A DNA stretch of 5,490 bases from Opitutia bacterium (GTDB lineage: Bacteria > Verrucomicrobiota > Verrucomicrobiia > Opitutales > Seribacteraceae): contig JABGUO010000177.1 of NCBI GenBank assembly GCA_018646565.1, positions 1 to 5,490 on the forward strand. The letters run 5' to 3'. Shown here one piece after another: positions 1 through 5,490 of the stretch (its first letter is position 1; every line of letters starts with the position of its first letter). The notes under the pieces were generated by a model that ran no database searches, was not told where the DNA came from, and saw only the letters and a program-made list of their open reading frames with translations. Made by a program: the position numbers and the translations under genes.

Positions 1-372
1 AGGCTGTACCATTCCAGAACTGGCTAGTATTCGCGGGTGCCCCTTAGGTTCCCAATTCATTTTAACTCCTTTATCTCCGAGTTTTAAAACCGCATCAATA
101 ACCTCCTGTCCTTTATCCCCACCTTTTTTCTTTCCGGGCGTGCAAAATATTAGATTATGGGGAAGGGAATCTAGATTTTTGAAGACTACTTTTATCTTTG
201 CGTTTGGCTTGACGCTAAAACTACTCACATCGTACTTCATCTGTGCTTCCAATGTGCTGATCGTAATCGATTGGTCTACTTTCTCATAACCTTTCGGTGG
301 TTTAGCGGCGTTCAATGGAATACAGATCGTGAAAAAAACAAAAGATAAAATGGACAGATCAAAGAATTTCAT
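1..372 (-). CDS. Secreted azurin/plastocyanin-like cupredoxin-domain protein (partial, C-terminus off the left edge)
   Basis: The reading frame is open from an ATG at 372-370 to the window edge, giving 124 codons with no stop. Residues 1-23 look like a Sec signal peptide: a Lys followed by a hydrophobic run ending in PLNAA. The region from about residue 36 onward resembles the blue-copper fold of azurin/auracyanin-type proteins, including MKYDVSSFSVKPNAKIKVVF, then a strand ending in LPHNLIF. In this family the His of the PHN motif (H72 here) is the first copper ligand; the Cys, His and Met ligands lie near the domain end and are not in the window. In PVC bacteria such domains often sit in larger exported proteins, such as heme-binding or dehydrogenase-like ones, so the full protein may be much longer. 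It is transcribed divergently from the metallopeptidase gene. The role is probably electron transfer or copper binding in the periplasm. The domain call is fairly firm; the full architecture is unknown. Confidence 0.75.
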   Translation of the reverse strand, partial: MKFFDLSILSFVFFTICIPLNAAKPPKGYEKVDQSITISTLEAQMKYDVSSFSVKPNAKIKVVFKNLDSLPHNLIFCTPGKKKGGDKGQEVIDAVLKLGDKGVKMNWEPKGHPRILASSGMVQP

Positions 373-480
373 AAAGGTTTCGTAGGTATAAATGACTAAC
401 TTGTTGTTTACTCAAATTAACCGAATCAGGATTTCCCATCTTACAGTAAAATCAAAATAAACGACACCTCATTTTGCGTA

Positions 481-567
481 TTTATCCTGTTTATTTGCGA
501 CAAATCACTTCGATTTCGCTGCTACACTTTAGAAGAAAACTTTATCCTTTATTTTTAGATTTTATCC
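481..567. repeat. Three copies of the heptamer TTTATCC in the divergent intergenic region
   Basis: TTTATCC occurs at 481-487, 541-547 and 561-567, all on the plus strand. The start-to-start spacings are 60 and 20 bases, close to whole helical turns. A fourth intergenic copy lies at 2849-2855, ahead of the oxidoreductase gene. This could be a repeated binding site for a regulator shared by both transcripts, or chance in AT-rich DNA. Only the repetition is observed; any regulatory role is inferred. Confidence 0.3.
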
Positions 568-610
568 ATGACTACAAATTTAAAAGAGTAAGAAACCATA
601 AAAAAAGATC

Positions 611-626
611 GATCAAACATTTGATC
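611..626. promoter_or_regulatory. Perfect inverted repeat, candidate operator upstream of the metallopeptidase gene
   Basis: GATCAAA, a 2-base spacer CA, then TTTGATC form a perfect 7-bp inverted repeat whose right end is 17 bases before the ATG at 644. An extra GATC directly precedes it at 607-610. The position, inside the presumed leader or near the transcription start, suits a repressor dimer site. As RNA the 2-base loop would have to open by at least one pair. No regulator gene is visible nearby, so function is inferred from symmetry and location only. Confidence 0.35.
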
Positions 627-643
627 CCGCTACTAATTTTCAC

Positions 644-1936
644 ATGAGTAGAATTATCATCCCAACACTTTATGTATTTTATATTCTAATTGGTTTAACA
701 GTCTTGGGAGAAAGTCAAAAAAAGAAAAATTCTGATTTCACACATTGGAATAACTTAAAATCACAACCTCAACAGGCCAAATATATTACACAAATTCTAA
801 GCTCTTATCCAAAAGGGGATAAGTTGGGTAAAAAGTTACGCGTTGTCTATTTTTATCCCAAAGATCGTAAACCGATAAAAGATCATCGCAAAAGGTGGAA
901 TAACATACTGACAGATATTCAAGACTTCTTTCGAACTGAAATGACTCGCTTAGGATATAAGCAAGTTACGATCTCCCTTGAAAGAGAGAACGGAATTCTA
1001 AAACTACACGAAGTTCAAGGGATACAAAACGATAACATTTACACTTATAAATCCGGAAGCCAAATTAAGGCAGAAGTATATAAAGCTCTGCAATCAAAGG
1101 GAATTAATCCAGAAGAAGAAACCCTTCTCATTGTTTGCGGTCTCTCTAAAACCAATGGTAAAAAGGTTACTATTTATTCTCCGTATTACGGCATGGGGGC
1201 AAATCATAATAAGGGAATCTGTTTTACCGCCGACATGGAATGGCTCTCCATTGAAGGGCTCAAGCCTGATCCTGAAAAAATTACTCTACAGGTAAAAGAA
1301 CATAGAGGTTTCGAACCGTTTAGCCTAAACCGATTTAATACAGTATATATCGGAGGTACCATTCATGAACTCGGACACGGACTATCCCTCCCACACAACT
1401 TGGCCACCAATAATGAATCTATTCAAGGAACAGCACTGATGGGTGCCGGTAATTACACTTATCGAAAAGAATGGCGCCAAGGAAAAGGATCTTTCCTTAC
1501 CCATTCCAGTGCTCTACGCCTGCTCGTTCATCCTTTATTCAGAGGATCAAACAAGCAAGCTAAAGACCCTCCATCCATAAAATACAAAGAGCTCAGTTTA
1601 TCATTTGATAATGATAAAATTGAGATAAACGGGACAATTGATTCAGCCATTCCTGCAATTGCCATAATTGCTTACAACGATCGGGAAAACAAGGGACAAC
1701 GTGGGTACATGGTAAATAATAACTACGATGCCACAAGTTGGATATCGGTGGTCAATCCGAACAATGAATTTCGAATTAACATTGATGGCTTAAGGGAAGG
1801 AAACCATCAAATTAGAATAACTAGCGTTCATCACAATGGTGCAACTACCACCAAGCGGCTTCATTACTCTTTTGAGGACGGTAAACCTAACTTTGCTCAG
1901 GCTAAGAACGAAATCGTCAATATTTTGGCCAACTAG
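644..1936 (+). CDS. Secreted zinc metallopeptidase-like protein (metzincin-type site, family not recognised)
   Basis: The protein has 430 residues. The ATG at 644 is the first after an in-frame stop at 599-601 and opens a Sec signal peptide (hydrophobic residues about 4-22, cleavage probably near GES at 22-24). No Shine-Dalgarno is visible. The key motif is HELGHGLSLPH at residues 241-251, an HExxHxxxxxH site in which H241, H245 and H251 would bind zinc and E242 would be the catalytic base. Met266 in TALMGAG is a good candidate for the metzincin Met-turn. Metzincins usually have Gly at the eighth motif position; here it is S248. Residues about 60-235 would form the upper catalytic subdomain. 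Residues about 312-411 look beta-rich and may be a separate beta-sandwich domain. C165 and C193 are the only cysteines and could pair. The gene is AT-richer by eye than the oxidoreductase and sulfatase genes. A peptidase or glycopeptidase role is likely; the substrate is unknown. Confidence 0.75.
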   Translation: MSRIIIPTLYVFYILIGLTVLGESQKKKNSDFTHWNNLKSQPQQAKYITQILSSYPKGDKLGKKLRVVYFYPKDRKPIKDHRKRWNNILTDIQDFFRTEMTRLGYKQVTISLERENGILKLHEVQGIQNDNIYTYKSGSQIKAEVYKALQSKGINPEEETLLIVCGLSKTNGKKVTIYSPYYGMGANHNKGICFTADMEWLSIEGLKPDPEKITLQVKEHRGFEPFSLNRFNTVYIGGTIHELGHGLSLPHNLATNNESIQGTALMGAGNYTYRKEWRQGKGSFLTHSSALRLLVHPLFRGSNKQAKDPPSIKYKELSLSFDNDKIEINGTIDSAIPAIAIIAYNDRENKGQRGYMVNNNYDATSWISVVNPNNEFRINIDGLREGNHQIRITSVHHNGATTTKRLHYSFEDGKPNFAQAKNEIVNILAN

Positions 1937-1982
1937 CGAAACTTTCACATTTACAACAAGTTTACACTGATAATTAAAAAAT

Positions 1983-2816
1983 ATGAAAATCTTACTATTC
2001 GTCTTCACACTATCCGCTCTTTTCTTCTCTACATTCCTCTCCGCTGAGTTCAAGACCACCAAGGATTTATCCTACGGTCCCAATGAGCGGAATGTCCTGG
2101 ATGTCTATTGGAATACCAAGTTTAAGAACGCCCCCATTGTGTTTACCATTCACGGAGGTGGTTTCAGGTTTGGAGATAAAGCCTATTGCAATGAGGACAT
2201 GATTAAACTCTACATGTCGAAGGGTTGCATCGTAGTCTCACCCAACTATCGACTCTTGAAAATAGGAACCGGGGTATCCATCAAAGACTGTGTTCTCGAT
2301 TCGGCTATGGCGGTCGCCTATATTCAGAAGCATGCCGAAAAATATGGAGGAAACCCAAAAAAGATCGTTTCCACTGGAGCCTCTGCGGGTGGTTTCATTA
2401 GTGCCTGGATTGCCTACAATGATAAGTGGGAATGGCCCACCTATGCCAAGCACAAACCAAAGAAGCTCAATATAGTAGGCTGGTTCGGAAATAGTCCCGG
2501 ACTTCCACCAAACATTATTAACCTAGTCAACTCCGGCGACCCTCCCGGCTTTGTAATGTTTGGTGGTAAGAAAGAGCATCCGAAAACACCGGCAAGTATG
2601 GGGCATGCTATGCAGGCAATACTTTCAAAGAATAAAGTCTGGAGTAAAATGGTCTACATCGATTCCATGGGACATGTTCCCGCTAAGCGCATTCTATTCA
2701 ATCCCAAAACTCGGAATGAAGAAACCTACACCGCTTTCAATGAATTTCTCGATTTGGTATGTTATAACAAAGGAAAACCCAAAGGTGGGAATGTTATAAA
2801 AGTTAAAAAAGAATAG
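1983..2816 (+). CDS. Exported alpha/beta-hydrolase, esterase/lipase type (BD-FAE or carboxylesterase-like)
   Basis: The protein has 277 residues, normal for a single-domain esterase. The ATG at 1983 is the first after an in-frame TAA at 1971-1973 and begins a Sec signal peptide ending near LSAE (residues 19-22). HGGG at 57-60 is the oxyanion-hole motif of hormone-sensitive-lipase and BD-FAE-like esterases. GASAG at 132-136 is the nucleophile elbow with Ser134. His231 in MGHVP is the expected catalytic His. The acid is unclear: where relatives have Asp in an HGxxD segment, this protein reads FGGKKEHPKTP (193-203), so E198 is the only nearby acidic residue. The C-terminal tail (about 263-277) is Lys/Gly-rich. 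It lies 46 bases after the metallopeptidase gene and may be cotranscribed with it. It probably cleaves carboxyl esters, such as acetyl or feruloyl groups on glycans, in the periplasm; the exact substrate is not readable. Confidence 0.85.
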   Translation: MKILLFVFTLSALFFSTFLSAEFKTTKDLSYGPNERNVLDVYWNTKFKNAPIVFTIHGGGFRFGDKAYCNEDMIKLYMSKGCIVVSPNYRLLKIGTGVSIKDCVLDSAMAVAYIQKHAEKYGGNPKKIVSTGASAGGFISAWIAYNDKWEWPTYAKHKPKKLNIVGWFGNSPGLPPNIINLVNSGDPPGFVMFGGKKEHPKTPASMGHAMQAILSKNKVWSKMVYIDSMGHVPAKRILFNPKTRNEETYTAFNEFLDLVCYNKGKPKGGNVIKVKKE

Positions 2817-2839
2817 TTTAATTAAATCTACGAACCCCT

Positions 2840-2854
2840 GATAAAAAATTTATC
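2840..2854. repeat. A/T-rich inverted repeat between the hydrolase and oxidoreductase genes
   Basis: GATAAA, spacer AAA, then TTTATC form a 6-bp inverted repeat 23 bases after the hydrolase stop codon. Its right arm lies in the fourth intergenic TTTATCC heptamer (2849-2855). With only one G-C pair at the outer end and no following T-run, it is a poor intrinsic terminator. It could be a protein-binding site or chance. Confidence 0.25.
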
Positions 2855-2871
2855 CGTAATAAAATATGTGT

Positions 2872-2901
2872 TTGTAACATAAAAGATGTATCGCCCATAA
2901 T
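2872..2901 (+). promoter_or_regulatory. Possible sigma-70-like promoter for the oxidoreductase-sulfatase pair
   Basis: TTGTAA at 2872-2877 (4 of 6 to the -35 consensus) and CATAAT at 2896-2901 (5 of 6 to the -10 consensus) are separated by 18 bases. Transcription would start near 2908, leaving a leader of about 20 bases before the ATG at 2929. The 112-base gap also favours a new promoter here. In AT-rich DNA such matches are common, so support is weak. Confidence 0.3.
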
Positions 2902-2928
2902 CACTCAAATCCTTAACCCGACATTATT

Positions 2929-4242
2929 ATGAAAAACAACACTCGTAGAGACTTTATTAAATCCTCAGCCGCCGTGGGTAGCTTTTTTATTCTTCCCTCC
3001 GGTTTACGGGCCAAGTCACCCAACAGTAAGATCTGTACCGCCCATATCGGGACAGGCGGAAAGGGCCGCATTGATACAATGTATCTTGCCAAACACAGCA
3101 ATGTCGAAGTGATCGGACTCTGTGATGTAGATTATGCCCACGGCAAAATGGACAACTGGTCCAAACAATTTAAAAGTGCCACCGCCTTTCAGGATTATCG
3201 CGAAATGCTTGCCAAGCTCGACGACAAGATCGACGCAGTTTCCATCTCCACTCCCGATCATACCCACTTTCCCGCCACCATGGATGCGATGGAAAGAGGG
3301 AAACACGTCTACTTGCAAAAGCCCCTGACCCACAAACTTATGGAGGCGCGTCAACTTGCCGAGTTTGCCGAGAAGAAAGGCCTTACCACACAGATGGGAA
3401 TTCAAAACCAATCCCGGGAAGCGTATCGTTTGGCTCGTCACTACATCAAGGAAGGTCTTATTGGGAAGGTCAGCAAGGTCTATGTCTGGTCCTTCAAAAC
3501 CTGGGGTTATGACGGGGAACCTTTTAAAGAGAAATCCGAAGTACCTGACACTCTGGATTGGAACCTTTGGTTGGGCACGGCTCCCAAACACAATTATGTA
3601 AGCAAGGTCTACCACCCCGGTCAGTGGCGCAAGCTACTTGACTTTGGTTGCGGAACTCTCGGCGACATGGGTATCCATATTTTCGACACCCCCTTCAAAG
3701 CCTTGGATCTCAAAGATCCCAAGTGGGTCGAAGCGGAGTGCCGCGAGCCCAATGGTTTCGGGCATGCGGAAAAGAATATGGTACGATACGGCTTCGCTCC
3801 GTCCAAATATACCACCGATAATTTCACCTTCACCTGGTGGGACGGCACCGATGCCCCAAGGCACAAAAACAACCCGGACTTAATGCTTCCGAACGGAGAC
3901 GAATTACCCAAGCAGGGAGCCGTGTTTGTGGGAGAAAATGGACGTATGGTGCTTCCTCATTGCTCAATGCCCTCTTTCTATCCTGATCGTATAGTAAAAA
4001 ACCTTCCCAAAACTGACATTGTAGGAGTCGATCATTACACCCAATTCCTTGATGCCATCGAAGGAAAAGACAAGACTTTAGCTGGCTTTGACTATTCTGG
4101 GCCCTTGGCTGAATCCTTATGCCTGGGTGTGGTCGCCTGTCAGTTCCCTGGTAAGCGACTTAATTGGAATGCTAAGAAAATGAAGGTAACCAACCTTCCC
4201 GAAGCCAATCCGCATTTAAAGGGAAGATACCGTAAGTTCTGA
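2929..4242 (+). CDS. Tat-exported Gfo/Idh/MocA-family NAD(P)-dependent oxidoreductase
   Basis: The protein has 437 residues, typical for the exported branch of this family. The ATG at 2929 is fixed by an in-frame TAA at 2914-2916. TRRDFIK at residues 5-11 is a twin-arginine signal, followed by a hydrophobic stretch to about residue 23. The Rossmann domain starts near residue 35, with the dinucleotide loop GTGGKGR at 41-47 and the beta2-end acidic site CDVD at 65-68. QKPLTH at 130-135 is the family EKP region with Gln in place of Glu and Lys131 kept. The C-terminal alpha/beta domain holds GDMGIHIFD (245-253), in which D246, H250 and D253 are typical active-site positions. The family oxidises or reduces sugars, inositols and derivatives; some members do redox-assisted glycoside cleavage. 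Tat export implies folding with its cofactor in the cytoplasm first. It sits 39 bases before the sulfatase gene and is probably cotranscribed, suggesting a role in sugar processing outside the cytoplasm. The substrate is unknown. Confidence 0.93.
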   Translation: MKNNTRRDFIKSSAAVGSFFILPSGLRAKSPNSKICTAHIGTGGKGRIDTMYLAKHSNVEVIGLCDVDYAHGKMDNWSKQFKSATAFQDYREMLAKLDDKIDAVSISTPDHTHFPATMDAMERGKHVYLQKPLTHKLMEARQLAEFAEKKGLTTQMGIQNQSREAYRLARHYIKEGLIGKVSKVYVWSFKTWGYDGEPFKEKSEVPDTLDWNLWLGTAPKHNYVSKVYHPGQWRKLLDFGCGTLGDMGIHIFDTPFKALDLKDPKWVEAECREPNGFGHAEKNMVRYGFAPSKYTTDNFTFTWWDGTDAPRHKNNPDLMLPNGDELPKQGAVFVGENGRMVLPHCSMPSFYPDRIVKNLPKTDIVGVDHYTQFLDAIEGKDKTLAGFDYSGPLAESLCLGVVACQFPGKRLNWNAKKMKVTNLPEANPHLKGRYRKF

Positions 4243-4248
4243 TTCCTC

Positions 4249-4266
4249 GAACCCTTTCCCGGGTTC
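4249..4266 (+). other. Small GC hairpin in the oxidoreductase-sulfatase gap
   Basis: GAACCC, a 6-base loop TTTCCC, then GGGTTC form a perfect 6-bp stem starting 7 bases after the oxidoreductase stop and ending 15 bases before the sulfatase ATG. There is no T-run after it, so it is not a standard intrinsic terminator. It could protect the upstream message, mark an RNA processing point or lower sulfatase expression. The structure is visible; the role is inferred. Confidence 0.4.
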
Positions 4267-4281
4267 ATTAAAATTCAAATT

Positions 4282-5490
4282 ATGAGAATCCCCATCCATT
4301 CATTGGGCCTGCTATTAGCTACCCTACTTTTCTTCTCAAATGAACAGATACTAGAATCAGCTGAAAAGCCGAATGTCGTGCTCATCTACATCGATGACTT
4401 GGGTTACGGAGACATCGGATGCTATGACTGTAAAGACATACCAACCCCACACATCGACCGCTTGGCGAAGGAAGGAGTGCGCTTTACCGCTTCTTATATT
4501 ACCAACCCACCCTGTTGCCCGAGCCGTTGCGCTCTAATGATGGGTCAGTACGGTCAACGGTTTGGCAAGTATGGAATGTCCCGCGGTCTGCCCATTCCCG
4601 AAGACCGCCCCACCCTGGCCAAATTTATGGGCAAAAATGGTTATACCACCGGACAGATCGGCAAATGGGACATCGGCTCGAAAGGGCAAGGGCCACTCCA
4701 AGTCGGCTTTACCGAGGTTGCCCAAAAACCACCGAAGAAAAAGGGTTCGAAATACTTTTGCACCAACCAAGACGGTAAGACTCAGTGGCTGACCGACTAC
4801 GACGGGGACAACATCGTCAATTTTATCGATCGTCATAAATCAAAGCCCTTTTTTCTCTACTGGTCTCCCGAAGCGGTGCATTCCAAAAACGATGAAGCTC
4901 CTTCGAGTCTAACCGAGCGTACCACCGCCAAAGGAAAGAGAAGTAAACTAGCAGGGGCGATCGTTTCGGTCGATGACCAGGTGGGTAAACTGATCAAAGC
5001 ATTGAACCACCATGACCTCCGCAAGAACACCCTCGTGATTTTCTCCAGCGACAATGGAGCCAATATCGGTGAGGAAGGATCCTCCGCCCCTTACCGTGGA
5101 GGAAAGGGGGCAGGCACCCAGCAGGAAGGCTGGGTGCGCGTACCAACCATTTTCTCCATGCCAGGCTTAGTTCCTGAAGGAAAAGACTATCACAGGCAAA
5201 TCGCTAACTTCGACTTCTATTCGACTATTGCCTCGGTTTCCGGTCTGCCCATTCCAAAACATTGCGACGGGGTGAACCTTATCCCTTACCTAACCGGCAA
5301 GAACAAAGGAGAGCCACACGAGTATCTTTTTTGGCTAAACAACGAACCCGGAGACGCTGAAAGAAGACATATGATTGCAGTACGCTGGAAGAAGTGGAGG
5401 CTCTATAAAAAGTACGCCAAGGATCCGTGGCAATTGTTCGACCTTAAGGCCGACCCCAAGGAAGAAAAGAACATCGCTGAGAAGCACCCT
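4282..5490 (+). CDS. Secreted type I (formylglycine) sulfatase, arylsulfatase-like (partial, C-terminus off the right edge)
   Basis: The frame is open for 403 codons to the window edge. The ATG at 4282 is the first after the upstream gene's stop in the same frame (4240-4242). Residues 1-27 are a Sec signal peptide with likely cleavage after ESA. Asp38-Asp39 in YIDDLGYGD are metal ligands. CCPSR at 78-82 fits the CxPSR sulfatase signature, with Cys78 the residue converted to formylglycine. GKWDIG at 127-132 matches GKWHLG but has Asp130 where His is usual. His200 (EAVH), Asp257-Asn258 (SSDNGA) and Lys275 (RGGKG) match further metal and sulfate-binding positions. WQLFDLKADPKEEKN near the edge is the usual C-terminal sulfatase segment, so probably only a short tail is missing. 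It would hydrolyse sulfate esters, probably on a glycan, outside the cytoplasm. It needs a formylglycine-generating enzyme or equivalent, not seen here. The family is certain; the substrate is not. Confidence 0.95.
   Translation, partial: MRIPIHSLGLLLATLLFFSNEQILESAEKPNVVLIYIDDLGYGDIGCYDCKDIPTPHIDRLAKEGVRFTASYITNPPCCPSRCALMMGQYGQRFGKYGMSRGLPIPEDRPTLAKFMGKNGYTTGQIGKWDIGSKGQGPLQVGFTEVAQKPPKKKGSKYFCTNQDGKTQWLTDYDGDNIVNFIDRHKSKPFFLYWSPEAVHSKNDEAPSSLTERTTAKGKRSKLAGAIVSVDDQVGKLIKALNHHDLRKNTLVIFSSDNGANIGEEGSSAPYRGGKGAGTQQEGWVRVPTIFSMPGLVPEGKDYHRQIANFDFYSTIASVSGLPIPKHCDGVNLIPYLTGKNKGEPHEYLFWLNNEPGDAERRHMIAVRWKKWRLYKKYAKDPWQLFDLKADPKEEKNIAEKHP

Noticed and set aside
392..460. 22-codon plus-strand frame starting at an ATG in the divergent intergenic region
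   Set aside because: It is too short, has no ribosome-binding site and shows no recognisable peptide features.
568..591. 7-codon mini-frame (ATG to TAA) that could be a leader peptide of the metallopeptidase gene
   Set aside because: It has no ribosome-binding site, no regulatory codon run and no paired attenuator structure.
1950..1974. TTTACA and GATAAT as a promoter in front of the hydrolase gene
   Set aside because: The spacer is only 13 bases and the -10 would sit about 8 bases before the ATG, which does not fit a normal promoter.
1790..2062. 90-codon minus-strand frame across the metallopeptidase-hydrolase junction
   Set aside because: It overlaps the ends of two well-supported genes and the translation looks like no known protein.
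3016..3615. 199-codon open frame on the minus strand inside the oxidoreductase gene
   Set aside because: It is fully antisense to a gene with clear family motifs, and its translation shows no recognisable domain or export signal.
4240..4284. Readthrough or recoding of the oxidoreductase TGA, since the sulfatase lies in the same frame
   Set aside because: The sulfatase has its own ATG and signal peptide, and readthrough would bury that signal; the shared frame is one-in-three chance.
4534..4836. 100-codon minus-strand frame and overlapping plus-strand frames (4515-4778, 4562-4792) inside the sulfatase gene
   Set aside because: They overlap conserved sulfatase sequence and have no motif of their own; they are shadows of the real frame.

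Overview
The window is a piece of bacterial chromosome. It has one partial gene reading leftward off the left edge and four rightward genes, the last cut by the right edge. All five predicted proteins begin with an export signal (four Sec-type, one twin-arginine), so every gene product here appears to act in the periplasm, at the cell surface or outside the cell. Three things resemble marine or aquatic Verrucomicrobiota, Planctomycetota or Lentisphaerota: a formylglycine-type sulfatase, a Tat-exported Gfo/Idh/MocA oxidoreductase, and an azurin-like cupredoxin of the kind common in PVC bacteria. None of the five starts has a visible Shine-Dalgarno sequence, which fits this group but also Bacteroidota. 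The phylum is an inference, not something the sequence proves.

Layout: positions 1-372 (minus) hold the N-terminal 124 codons of a secreted cupredoxin-domain protein. Positions 373-643 are an AT-rich divergent intergenic region with three copies of the heptamer TTTATCC and a perfect 7-bp inverted repeat just before the next start. Positions 644-1936 (+) encode a secreted zinc metallopeptidase-like protein with an extended HExxHxxxxxH site and a downstream Met-turn candidate; I cannot place it in a named family. After a 46-bp gap, 1983-2816 (+) encodes an exported alpha/beta-hydrolase of the esterase/lipase type. A 112-bp gap with a possible promoter and an A/T-rich inverted repeat precedes 2929-4242 (+), the Tat-exported Gfo/Idh/MocA oxidoreductase. 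A 39-bp gap with a small GC hairpin leads to 4282-5490 (+), a sulfatase whose C-terminus lies outside the window.

How they may work together: the hydrolase, oxidoreductase and sulfatase fit a locus for breaking down decorated glycans, for example sulfated and acylated polysaccharides. In that reading the esterase removes ester groups, the sulfatase removes sulfate, and the oxidoreductase acts on released or terminal sugars. No glycoside hydrolase, transporter or regulator is in view, so the substrate cannot be named. The metallopeptidase is AT-richer by eye than the oxidoreductase and sulfatase genes and may have a separate history.

The oddities most worth checking are the histidine-to-aspartate change in the sulfatase GKWHLG motif, the metallopeptidase of unknown family, the missing canonical acid in the hydrolase, and the palindrome upstream of the metallopeptidase. 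I found no CRISPR array, insertion sequence, tRNA, rRNA or clear novel defence system.
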